A stretch of 7,600 nucleotides of DNA from Candidatus Aminicenantota bacterium (GTDB lineage Bacteria > Acidobacteriota > Aminicenantia > Aminicenantales > Aminicenantaceae): contig DAOWCB010000060.1 in the NCBI GenBank assembly GCA_030633795.1, forward strand, positions 1-7,600, read 5' to 3'. Shown in pieces: positions 1-6,190 of the stretch (within the stretch, counting starts at the first letter, position 1; every line of letters begins with the position of its first letter). Both the position numbers and the translations under genes were made by a program. The notes under the pieces are model-generated. The model saw only the letters and a program-made list of their open reading frames with translations. It was not told the DNA's origin and made no database searches.

Positions 1-66
1 AATCCTAACATTAAGGTTTATTTAAACTCGAAAGAATGGTACTCTTAAAAATGTTTTGTTGTTATT

Positions 67-103
67 TTCAGCAATGTCAGGATAACCTCCTGATATTGCT
101 GAA
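67..103 (+). repeat. Strong 16-bp hairpin upstream of the acyl-CoA dehydrogenase gene
   Basis: Arm TTCAGCAATGTCAGGA (67-82) pairs with TCCTGATATTGCTGAA (88-103) across a 5-nt loop, TAACC. Every position pairs, with one G-U wobble. No T-run follows on either strand, so it is not a classical intrinsic terminator. The loop and 3' arm contain CCTCCTG (86-92), which is exactly complementary to CAGGAGG (152-158) at the ribosome binding site of the gene downstream. The 9-mer TCAGGATAA in the 5' arm and loop (77-85) recurs at 137-145. The structure is seen directly; a regulatory role is inference and requires transcription to start upstream of it. Confidence 0.7.
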
Positions 104-152
104 GTAAAGAAAGCAGCGGCATTTTTTATGAATAGTTCAGGATAATTGATAC

Positions 153-158
153 AGGAGG
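153..158 (+). promoter_or_regulatory. Ribosome binding site that fixes a TTG start for the acyl-CoA dehydrogenase
   Basis: AGGAGG lies 5 nt before TTG at 164. The longer in-frame TTG at 146 would place this site inside the coding region and has no Shine-Dalgarno of its own. The start at 164 gives the usual family N-terminus, hydrophobic-D-F-x-L-T-E-E-Q. Confidence 0.8.
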
Positions 159-163
159 AAAGA

Positions 164-1315
164 TTGATTGATTTCAGCTTAACAGAAGAGCAGATGGCCC
201 TTCAAGAGATGAGTCGAGAGTTTGCTGAAAAGGAAATGAAACCTAATGCAGCCAAGTATGATAAGGGTGATGAGTTTTCCGAAGATGTGATGCAAAAAGC
301 GTTTGATGTGGGATTCCTCACTTGCAAGATCCCAAATGAATACGGGGGCGGAGGGCTCTCCGATGTGGACACGGTCATCATCACCGAAGAATTGTCTGCA
401 GGATGTGCAGGAATGTATACAACCATGATGGTCAATGCCTTGGCTAACACCCCAATCATTCTTTTCGGAACCGATGAACAAAAAAAGAAATACCTCACCC
501 CTCAGACAGAAAATATGTCTTTTGCTGCTTTCTGTCTGACTGAGAGGGAAGCAGGCTCGGATGCGGGATCTTTGAAGACAAAAGCCGTCAAACAGGGCGA
601 TGAATACGTCATTAACGGATCTAAGTGTTTTATCTCCAACGGAGGTATTGCCGGTATGTACACGGTGTTTGCACTGACAGATCCTGGGAAAGGAGCCCGT
701 GGAATGAGTGCCTTTATCGTTCCCCGCGAGACTCCGGGTATTATCATCGGGAAGGAAGAGGACAAGATGGGGCACCGGGCCTCGAACACCGTAGAGCTTT
801 TTTTCGAGGATGTTAAAGTTCCTGTCGAGAATCTATTGGCTAAAGAAGGCATGGGGTTCATCATTGCTATGAGGACACTGGACAAAACACGAGCTCCTGT
901 GGGAGCTGCCGGCGTGGGAGTTGCCAGAGCTGCGATGGAATATGCTATCGAATACGCCAAAACAAGAATCCAGTTCGGCAAACCTATTGCCCTTTATCAA
1001 AACACGGCTTTTAAGATCGCTCAAATGGCAACCGAAATAGATGCTGCCCGGCAGCTAGTTTGGCGTGCGGCATGGATGACAGATCAAGGAATACCCTGTG
1101 GAAAAGAATCCGCAATGGCCAAGATGTATGGATCAGATATTGCTATGAAAGTGACGACAGACGCCCTTCAAATTTTTGGGGGTTATGGATACATGAAGGA
1201 CTATCCGATGGAAAAGCTGATGAGGGATGCAAAGTTGCTTCAAATTTATGAGGGGACCAACGAAATTCAAAGACTGGTTATCTCCAAGGAGGTCATCGGA
1301 CCGATCAAGAAATAA
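164..1315 (+). CDS. Acyl-CoA dehydrogenase, medium-chain (MCAD)-like
   Basis: This is a cytoplasmic FAD flavoenzyme that introduces the alpha-beta double bond into acyl-CoA thioesters and passes electrons to electron-transfer flavoprotein. From TTG 164 the protein has 383 residues, the normal family length. Numbering from that start, the N-terminal helical domain covers about 1-115. The first family signature, C-L-T-E-R-E-A-G-S-D, is at about 124-133, leading into the beta domain. The FAD/interface motif R-I-Q-F-G-K is at about 268-273. The second signature, from Q-I-F-G-G-Y-G to R-D-A-K and I-Y-E-G-T-N-E-I-Q, is at about 336-369. The Glu of Y-E-G-T (about 363) is the catalytic base position used by short- and medium-chain enzymes. 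Stretches such as D-K-T-R-A-P and R-A-A-W resemble mammalian MCAD. No etfAB or other beta-oxidation gene is adjacent, so the substrate (straight-chain, branched or amino-acid derived) is not settled. No clear promoter was seen upstream. Confidence 0.95.
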   Translation: MIDFSLTEEQMALQEMSREFAEKEMKPNAAKYDKGDEFSEDVMQKAFDVGFLTCKIPNEYGGGGLSDVDTVIITEELSAGCAGMYTTMMVNALANTPIILFGTDEQKKKYLTPQTENMSFAAFCLTEREAGSDAGSLKTKAVKQGDEYVINGSKCFISNGGIAGMYTVFALTDPGKGARGMSAFIVPRETPGIIIGKEEDKMGHRASNTVELFFEDVKVPVENLLAKEGMGFIIAMRTLDKTRAPVGAAGVGVARAAMEYAIEYAKTRIQFGKPIALYQNTAFKIAQMATEIDAARQLVWRAAWMTDQGIPCGKESAMAKMYGSDIAMKVTTDALQIFGGYGYMKDYPMEKLMRDAKLLQIYEGTNEIQRLVISKEVIGPIKK

Positions 1316-1335
1316 TAAAAGTTCAATACATACTT

Positions 1336-1359
1336 GGAACCCAGTGCTTGTCGGGTTCC
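1336..1359. repeat. Stem-loop between the convergent acyl-CoA dehydrogenase and exbD-like genes
   Basis: GGAACCC (1336-1342) pairs with GGGTTCC (1353-1359) around a 10-nt loop. It lies 21 nt past the dehydrogenase stop and between two convergent genes, where a bidirectional transcription end would be useful. No T-run follows directly on either strand; the nearest on the plus strand, TCTTTTT, starts about 20 nt later. It is therefore at best a weak or factor-assisted terminator. The rest of 1316-1512 shows nothing else I can support. Confidence 0.4.
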
Positions 1360-1512
1360 CTCGAAGAACGACTCCTGATGTCTTTTTACACTAAAGTCTA
1401 GCCACACAAAATGGGCAAGAATTATTATTTATTCAGGGAAGATAAAGAGAATAAATAAGGGGAAATAAAAGTGAATTTGCAGGAACTTGTGTTCAGTGTA
1501 GAAAAAGATTTC

Positions 1513-1911
1513 CTATTGAATATCTTCCTCTGTGAAATATTCAGGGATTATGCCTATGACTTCCACCCCAGCTCCTTTTGCGAGGTCCAGGAGTTCAATG
1601 ATTTTGCTATAAGGAAGCTTAGCATCGGCTCGTATGAATGCAGTCTTTTCCTGACGAGTGGCATAAATGCGTCTGAGTTCGTCTCCGACGTCGGCCATTG
1701 TCCATAGTTTCTTATTGATATCTACTCGATCACCCTTCAATAACGTCATAACGATCAAACTGCCTGGCGTAGAGCTTGCGTCTTGAGTCGTTTCGGGGAG
1801 TTTTACATCGAATCCTTTTTGAACTGTTGGTGTGAGAACCATGAAAATGATGATGAGAACCAATAAGACATCGCATAAGGGGACCACATTAGGCTCAGCA
1901 TTTGCTGCCAT
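1513..1911 (-). CDS. ExbD/TolR-family biopolymer transport protein (orphan)
   Basis: ExbD/TolR proteins are inner-membrane stator subunits that work with ExbB/TolQ, using proton motive force to energise outer-membrane transport or envelope functions through TonB or TolA. The start chosen is ATG at 1911, five bases after AAGGAGG. An in-frame ATG at 1944 would add 11 residues and read through that site. The 132-residue protein has a short cytoplasmic tail, one membrane helix (about 12-29) with the conserved Asp at 14 (P-L-C-D-V-L-L-V-L) that belongs to the proton path, and an ExbD-type periplasmic domain (about 45-125) with F-I-R-A-D-A and A-G-V-E-V-I-G-I. Length and order are typical. No exbB/tolQ or tonB gene lies beside it: the neighbours are a convergent dehydrogenase and a divergent small gene. 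Its partner must be elsewhere. ExbD and TolR cannot be told apart safely here. Confidence 0.9.
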   Translation of the reverse strand: MAANAEPNVVPLCDVLLVLIIIFMVLTPTVQKGFDVKLPETTQDASSTPGSLIVMTLLKGDRVDINKKLWTMADVGDELRRIYATRQEKTAFIRADAKLPYSKIIELLDLAKGAGVEVIGIIPEYFTEEDIQ

Positions 1912-1916
1912 TCCTT

Positions 1917-1923
1917 CCTCCTT
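1917..1923 (-). promoter_or_regulatory. Ribosome binding site deciding the exbD-like start
   Basis: On the minus strand AAGGAGG is followed by AAGGA and ATG (1911). This favours the 132-residue protein over the longer 143-residue reading that begins at 1944. Confidence 0.8.
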
Positions 1924-1947
1924 GTATTCTCCGTTCGGTAGCAATTA

Positions 1948-1977
1948 ATTGTATGACAATCACTTGGGGTTTGTCAA
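1948..1977 (-). promoter_or_regulatory. Sigma-70-type promoter of the exbD-like gene, with an operator-like inverted repeat
   Basis: The minus strand reads a consensus -35 TTGACA (1972-1977), an 18-nt spacer and -10 TACAAT (1948-1953, 5 of 6 matches). Transcription would start near 1941, leaving a leader of about 30 nt with the ribosome binding site. The inverted repeat TGACAA/TTGTCA (1954-1959 and 1971-1976, 11 nt apart) lies in the spacer and over the -35 edge, where a repressor could bind. The promoter is a good match; the operator is inference. Confidence 0.65.
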
Positions 1978-1980
1978 TGA

Positions 1981-2064
1981 AAAAAGGAGACGGGTCTATT
2001 TTTATTTTCTGTAATATTTGGCCTTTGATTTAATCAGCGAAAAAAATAGAACCGTCCCCTTTTT
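1981..2064. repeat. Inverted pair of 23-nt repeats, REPIN-like (REP doublet)
   Basis: Positions 1981-2003 and the reverse complement of 2042-2064 agree at 21 of 23 bases. Each has an A5 edge, a GC-rich core (GGAGACGGGTCTA in one copy, GGGGACGGTTCTA in the other) and a T5 edge. They face each other across a 38-nt AT-rich spacer, so a single strand can fold into a long hairpin. Size, spacing and intergenic position fit the REP doublets (REPINs) mobilised by RAYT (Y1-type) transposases, or a small MITE. No transposase is present in the window, so the agent is inferred. No third copy was found here. The element fills the middle of the gene-free stretch 1912-2204, just upstream of the exbD promoter. 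Confidence 0.7.
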
Positions 2065-2150
2065 CCACGGGAGCAAAACCATTCCTAAAAGCCAATATAA
2101 AGCATTTTGGTATCATGGAAATGGAGATACTTACATCCGTTACTGAGAAA

Positions 2151-2179
2151 TTGATTTTTTTTATTTGGAAAGGTATATT
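2151..2179 (+). promoter_or_regulatory. Sigma-70-type promoter of the TIGR04076-like gene
   Basis: TTGATT (2151-2156, 4 of 6 matches) is separated by exactly 17 nt from TATATT (2174-2179, 5 of 6). Transcription would start near 2186, about 19 nt before the ATG, just leaving room for the AGGAGG ribosome binding site at 2195-2200. Confidence 0.6.
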
Positions 2180-2204
2180 GGTGAAGTAAAAAAGAGGAGG
2201 AAAA

Positions 2205-2474
2205 ATGAAGGAACTAAAGGTCGAAGTCGTGGAGATTAAAGAACAGTGTGGAGCCAGGCACAAAGTCGGAGATTATTTTTTCATAAGAGGAGAAGGAACG
2301 ATCGAAATACCCGGAGAAAAAAAGGTTTGTCTTTACGCCTTGAACAGCCTTTTTCCTTTCCTGACTGCCAAACAAAGGGAGGATGAGCTTCCGCATGATG
2401 ATTGGATCGCTGAGACAGAAACCCTATGCTGCCCGGATCCAAAAGGAGTTTTATTCAAAGTCAGCAGAATCTAA
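2205..2474 (+). CDS. TIGR04076-like small cytoplasmic protein
   Basis: An 89-residue soluble protein with an ATG start 4 nt after AGGAGG (2195-2200). Layout matches my recollection of the TIGR04076 family, small proteins of about 90 residues with unknown function found mostly in anaerobic bacteria and archaea. It has an N-terminal beta-strand stretch (V-E-V-V-E-I-K), then C-G-A-R-H-K-V-G-D (15-23), a central C-L-Y-A-L-N-S-L-F-P-F (42-52), and a C-terminal C-C-P-D-P followed by V-L-F-K-V (75-86). The four cysteines (15, 42, 75, 76) and His19 could bind a metal or act in redox chemistry, but that is speculation. It is probably monocistronic from the promoter at 2151-2179. Its stop overlaps the 3' end of the convergent cstA-like gene by 4 nt. 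The family call is from memory of motif layout, not a search. Confidence 0.75.
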   Translation: MKELKVEVVEIKEQCGARHKVGDYFFIRGEGTIEIPGEKKVCLYALNSLFPFLTAKQREDELPHDDWIAETETLCCPDPKGVLFKVSRI

Positions 2475-4129
2475 TTTCTGGTCTTGAAGTTGAATAAAAT
2501 ATGGCGTGCATCATAGACTATGATAAAAGCCAGCCCGATCAATAGAACACTAACTCCGGCTAATAGAAAGCTTCCGTTCTTGAAGAATTTTGTCCCCTGA
2601 TAGAAAAGAGCTGCCAGGGTGGTCAAGAGCATGAAATAGGCGGGATAGAGAGTGTACTTCTTGGGTCTTTTAATCGCTACAAGATAGGATGAAACCACAA
2701 TCAAAGCCAGTGCTGCAACTAGTTGGTTCGAAGCTCCAAAAACCGGCCATATGGCTTTATATCCCTCGGTAGCTCCCATTAAACCGGCAAACAAGAGTAT
2801 TATCGAAGAGGCTGCCCAGCGGTTTTTAAATATGGGGGCCTTTTTCCCAAATAATTCGGTGAAAATCAGCCGACCGAGTCTTGTTCCAGTATCCAGGGTT
2901 GTGAGAACAAAGGCATTCAACATGACCATCCCAAAAAAGGAACCAATAGCCAAAGTAATGACGGGAAGAGAAGAGATTATTCTCCCATAACCCGTGGCAA
3001 AGGCCTTGATCGGATCTCCCACCGTTGTCATCAGGTACTGGAAGCCGAACTGGTTTTCTGCCCCTGAGGGATCCCACGTCAAGACACCCGCTGCTATAAA
3101 TATGACGAGACCTGCCAAAGCCGCCTCCGTTATCATCCCACCGAAACCGATCAATTTGCCGGAGACTTCATCCGGAAGCTGTTTGGACGTTGTTCCTCCT
3201 GCCACTATCGAGTGAAATCCAGAAATTGCCCCACAGGCAATAATGACAAAAAGCATCGGCCAGAGAGGTCCTCCCTTACTCGAGAAAGAAACGAATGCCG
3301 GTGCTTGGATGGAGGGTTGAAACACGATAAGTCCGAGATATCCTAGCCCGAGACCGAGAAAAAGGATCCATGTGCTGATATAATCGCGCGGTTGAAGGAG
3401 AAACCACACCGGAAGGGATGATGCGAACAAACTGTATATGATCAGGACAAAAAACCAAAAATTTTGGTTGGACATGCCCAAAACTTTTGCAGGAAGTTCC
3501 ACAGGCAAAAGCTCTCCCAAATAAATCAAGAGAAAAAGAACGGCGACGGCAATCAACGTGGCCACAGGAGTCGGGATGCCTTTTTTGTAAATCAACCATC
3601 CGAATATCATGGCCAGAAAGACCAATCCGAATGTGGGAATCACGATTTCCGGTTGGGACACCAAAGTCCGGGAAGCCACAACGGCGAATACAGCGATGAC
3701 CAAGGCTAAGGCAAACCAGAGGAAGAGGGAGAAGATTATTTTTGTTCGTACTCCTAACGTTTTCTCAGAAATATCTGCTAAGGAGGTTCCCTTATTCTGA
3801 ACAGAGGTCATCAGCGCTGTGTAGTCGTGGACAGCCCCAAGAAATACACTTCCCAAAGCCACCCAAAGAAGAGCTCCTAACCAACCGAAATACAGAACAC
3901 CCAACAACGGCCCAATGATTGGACCGGCTCCAGCGATGGAAGAAAAATGGTGGCCAAAAAGGATAGATTTTTTCGCTGGAGAGTAGTCGATCCCATCATT
4001 CATTTCCTGTGCCGGGGTAGGGCGGATTTTGTCGATTTGGAGGACTTTTTTTTCGATGAAACTGCCGTACACCTTATAACCCAGGAATAGCCAAAGGATG
4101 AGGACAATAGCAATGATCAGGATGTTCAT
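2471..4129 (-). CDS. cstA: CstA-family carbon starvation protein (short form)
   Basis: An integral membrane carrier of the CstA/BtsT family, whose characterised E. coli members take up pyruvate and have been linked to peptide use during carbon starvation. The 552-residue protein has about 15 hydrophobic helices. Family motifs visible are F-G-H-H-F-S-S-I-A-G-A-G-P (58-70), G-A-V-H-D-Y (98-103), Q-P-R-D-Y (246-250), C-G-A-I-S-G-F-H-S-I-V-A (299-310), T-L-D-T-G-T-R (411-417) and W-P-V-F-G-A-S-N-Q-L (461-470). It is shorter than E. coli CstA (about 700), as are many bacterial homologues. Its ATG is 5 nt after the OPT stop with no good Shine-Dalgarno, so translation is probably coupled to the OPT gene in one operon. 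Its TAG overlaps the convergent small gene. Substrate (pyruvate, other carboxylates or peptides) cannot be fixed from sequence. Confidence 0.93.
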   Translation of the reverse strand: MNILIIAIVLILWLFLGYKVYGSFIEKKVLQIDKIRPTPAQEMNDGIDYSPAKKSILFGHHFSSIAGAGPIIGPLLGVLYFGWLGALLWVALGSVFLGAVHDYTALMTSVQNKGTSLADISEKTLGVRTKIIFSLFLWFALALVIAVFAVVASRTLVSQPEIVIPTFGLVFLAMIFGWLIYKKGIPTPVATLIAVAVLFLLIYLGELLPVELPAKVLGMSNQNFWFFVLIIYSLFASSLPVWFLLQPRDYISTWILFLGLGLGYLGLIVFQPSIQAPAFVSFSSKGGPLWPMLFVIIACGAISGFHSIVAGGTTSKQLPDEVSGKLIGFGGMITEAALAGLVIFIAAGVLTWDPSGAENQFGFQYLMTTVGDPIKAFATGYGRIISSLPVITLAIGSFFGMVMLNAFVLTTLDTGTRLGRLIFTELFGKKAPIFKNRWAASSIILLFAGLMGATEGYKAIWPVFGASNQLVAALALIVVSSYLVAIKRPKKYTLYPAYFMLLTTLAALFYQGTKFFKNGSFLLAGVSVLLIGLAFIIVYDARHILFNFKTRN

Positions 4130-4134
4130 CGCAG

Positions 4135-6039
4135 TTATTTTCTCGTTTTAAAGAATATAAACGTCACCATACATAAAAAGGCGGCCAAAGCAAAAAAATC
4201 GCCAAGATTGCCAGGCCAGACAAGCCCGATTCCTTCAGGTGTGGCTTTTCTAATAAAAGCATATGCCGCTATTCCTACCATTGCGATCCCTTCTCCTGCG
4301 ATTAATCCCGATCCGAGAAGTATGCCTTTTTCTCCTTTTTTCTTTTTGAGTTCTATGTCATCGCCTGCTTTTTTCTCGACAAAGTACCGGACGAGGCCTC
4401 CCACATAAATAGGCGTCATCGTGGATAGAGGTAAGTATATGCCAACGGCAAACGGAAGAGAGGGTACTCCAAGCAATTCAGCCACGATGGCGAATGCTCC
4501 GCCTATCATAACCAGTCCCCAAGGAAGATCTCCTCCGAGCACACCCTCGATCACGGTTTTCATCAAAGTCGCTTGAGGTGCGGACAGAGCTTGTGTTCCG
4601 AATTCAAAGGCTTCTCCAAGTAGCCAGATAACTGCTGCGATGGCAAATGCGGATGTGACAACCCCGATCAATTCTGATGTTTGTTGCCTTTTGGGAGTGG
4701 CTCCTATGATGTAGCCGGCTTTGAGGTCTTGCGAGATGTCGCCGGCGATGGATGCCGACACGGCAACAACAGTGCCTATGGTGAGGGCTGTGACTTGTGC
4801 GATGGTATCTGTCCATCCTAATGCCAAAAACAAAAGGCATGTGCCGAGGAGTGTCACGATGGCCATACCTGATGTGGGATTGGATGTGACCCCAACCATG
4901 CCCACGATCCGGGAAGAGACCGTTACGAAACAAAAGGCAAAGATCGTGATGCAAACAGCCGCTATTATTCTTACGAGAATGGAAGTGTCCATGCCGAGGG
5001 TTTGTGGGGAGAGGACGAGGAGAATGATAACAGCCAGAACACCGATTCCTAGCACGGTTATCGGAAGGTCGATCTGTGTTCTTTTTCTTTGGACTTGAAC
5101 GTTTTCCTTTTTCAGATTGAGATCTTTTATTCCCATCTTCAGGGCATTGTACATCGTGGGAATGGCTTTTATGACTGCGATTATGCCAGCCACAGCCACC
5201 GCACCCGCTCCGACTACCCGGATATATTTGTCCCAGATTTCTCCTGGAGTCATCTGGGCTATTAATAATTCTTTTTCAGGAAACAACGGAATATTTAGAT
5301 TTTCCCCAAAATAGGCCATCAAAGGAATGACACCGAGCCAGGATAGGAGCCCACCGGCCACCATGATGGCAGCGATTCGTGGGCCTAATATATATCCCAC
5401 ACCGAGCAAAGCCGGCATCGGTTCTCCGCCCAATTTGGCTTTTTTTAACACAGGGAGGTTGATGTGGATCTTTTCCGGCCAAAGGTGCAAAAACCGGACA
5501 CATATTGTGTATACCGATCCTATTCCTAGGCCGATGAAAATATTTTTAGCTTTTGCTCCACCTTCCTCAGCAGAGATAAGAACCTGAGCAGCCGCTGTTC
5601 CTTCCGGATAGGGAAGAACTCCGTGCTCTCTTACGATCAAGGCCTTTCTCAGTGGGATCATAAAAAGCACACCCAGGACACCTCCGAGCAGGGCTAATGT
5701 GCCCATTTTGAATATGCTGGGATTGAATCCCCAGAGGAAAAGAGCAGGGATGGTGAATATCAGTCCTGATGCCAGAGAAGAACTTGCCGAGCCCGTCGTT
5801 TGAGCGATATTGCTATCTAAAATGGAACTTTTTCCCAGAATCGGAGTCAAAACTTTAAAAACAGCTACAGAGATGACCGCCAAAGGGATGGCCGTGGAAA
5901 TCGTGAGACCGACATGCAATCCTAAATAAGCATTGGCTGATCCAAAAATCACGCCAAACAGGGCTCCGACGATAACACCCCTGAGCGTCCAATCTTTAAA
6001 AGATGTGTCTTCGGGAACGTAGGGTTGAAATTCTGTCAT
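4135..6039 (-). CDS. OPT-family oligopeptide transporter
   Basis: A proton-coupled membrane transporter of the OPT family, whose bacterial members import oligopeptides or small peptide-like or metal-chelate compounds. At 634 residues and about 16 hydrophobic segments it has the expected full size. Visible motifs are the N-terminal G-S-A-N-A-Y-L-G-L-H-V-G-L-T (33-46), L-P-Y-P-E-G-T-A (142-149), G-V-T-S-N-P-T-S-G-M (383-392), G-D-I-S-Q-D-L-K-A-G (433-442) running into G-A-T-P-K-R-Q-Q (446-453), and L-P-F-A-V-G-I-Y-L-P-L-S (528-539). A charged loop, including K-K-K-K-G-E, lies at 563-572. ATG 6039 follows AAGGA (6048-6052) by 8 nt. It is the first gene of a pair with the CstA-like carrier, 5 nt downstream, suggesting joint induction for peptide or organic-acid scavenging. 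The exact substrate is unknown. Confidence 0.95.
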   Translation of the reverse strand: MTEFQPYVPEDTSFKDWTLRGVIVGALFGVIFGSANAYLGLHVGLTISTAIPLAVISVAVFKVLTPILGKSSILDSNIAQTTGSASSSLASGLIFTIPALFLWGFNPSIFKMGTLALLGGVLGVLFMIPLRKALIVREHGVLPYPEGTAAAQVLISAEEGGAKAKNIFIGLGIGSVYTICVRFLHLWPEKIHINLPVLKKAKLGGEPMPALLGVGYILGPRIAAIMVAGGLLSWLGVIPLMAYFGENLNIPLFPEKELLIAQMTPGEIWDKYIRVVGAGAVAVAGIIAVIKAIPTMYNALKMGIKDLNLKKENVQVQRKRTQIDLPITVLGIGVLAVIILLVLSPQTLGMDTSILVRIIAAVCITIFAFCFVTVSSRIVGMVGVTSNPTSGMAIVTLLGTCLLFLALGWTDTIAQVTALTIGTVVAVSASIAGDISQDLKAGYIIGATPKRQQTSELIGVVTSAFAIAAVIWLLGEAFEFGTQALSAPQATLMKTVIEGVLGGDLPWGLVMIGGAFAIVAELLGVPSLPFAVGIYLPLSTMTPIYVGGLVRYFVEKKAGDDIELKKKKGEKGILLGSGLIAGEGIAMVGIAAYAFIRKATPEGIGLVWPGNLGDFFALAAFLCMVTFIFFKTRK

Positions 6040-6080
6040 TATGGCAATCCTTTTTTGAGTTTAAAAACACAAAGGAGTCT

Positions 6081-6086
6081 ATCATA
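6081..6086 (-). promoter_or_regulatory. Possible -10 element for the OPT-cstA operon
   Basis: The minus strand reads TATGAT (5 of 6 matches to TATAAT) 41 nt before the OPT start codon. A clear -35 is missing; only T-rich sequence such as TTCTTT lies at 16-17 nt. It is the best candidate in the 151-nt gap between the upstream gene and OPT. Confidence 0.35.
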
Positions 6087-6120
6087 CAGAAAACCAAAGT
6101 TCAAAGAAATAATCAGGCAT

Positions 6121-6160
6121 GCTGATACGTCGGTCCGCGGATTTTCCGCCTTGTTTCAGC
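6121..6160. repeat. Nested imperfect stem-loop between the TP-like gene and the OPT operon
   Basis: The outer arms GCTGATAC (6121-6128) and GTTTCAGC (6153-6160) pair at 7 of 8 positions. Inside, GCGGA (6137-6141) pairs with TCCGC (6145-6149) around TTT. It lies 31 nt beyond the stop of the phosphorylase-like gene and upstream of the putative OPT promoter, so it may end the upstream transcript. No clear U-run follows on the minus strand, so a classical terminator is not proven. Confidence 0.4.
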
Positions 6161-6190
6161 GATGAAAAGAGGAAAGATTGAAAATGTGTA

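Noticed and set aside
67..103. Intrinsic terminator of a gene upstream of the window
   Set aside because: The hairpin is followed by GTAAAGAAAG rather than a T-run on the plus strand, and no T-tract follows on the minus strand either.
96..146. Promoter for the acyl-CoA dehydrogenase (TTGCTG with TATGAA, or GATAAT alone)
   Set aside because: The spacing of the first pair is about 25 nt, and GATAAT at 141-146 lacks a -35 and lies too close to the ribosome binding site.
179..981. Long minus-strand reading frames opposite the acyl-CoA dehydrogenase
   Set aside because: They mirror a clearly coding plus-strand gene and have no family motifs or sensible ribosome binding sites.
1336..1359. Classical rho-independent terminator after the acyl-CoA dehydrogenase
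   Set aside because: The hairpin is real but no T-run follows it directly on either strand, so it is listed only as a stem-loop.
1471..1707. Plus-strand GTG reading frame of 78 residues with a purine-rich AAGGGGA 7 nt upstream
   Set aside because: Most of it is antisense to the exbD-like gene, whose motifs are unmistakable, and the peptide shows no recognisable features.
1981..2064. CRISPR repeats
   Set aside because: There are only two copies and they are inverted, not direct; no cas genes are present.
2030..2263. Minus-strand reading frame of 77 residues across the intergenic region
   Set aside because: It spans one arm of the inverted repeat and the promoter of the small gene, has low-complexity composition and runs antisense into that gene.
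3276..3800. Several short reading frames on both strands inside the cstA-like gene
   Set aside because: They are shadows in other frames of a continuous, well-conserved transporter.
4604..5587. Histidine-rich and threonine-rich shadow frames inside the OPT gene
   Set aside because: Their odd composition results from reading transmembrane codons in the wrong frame or strand.
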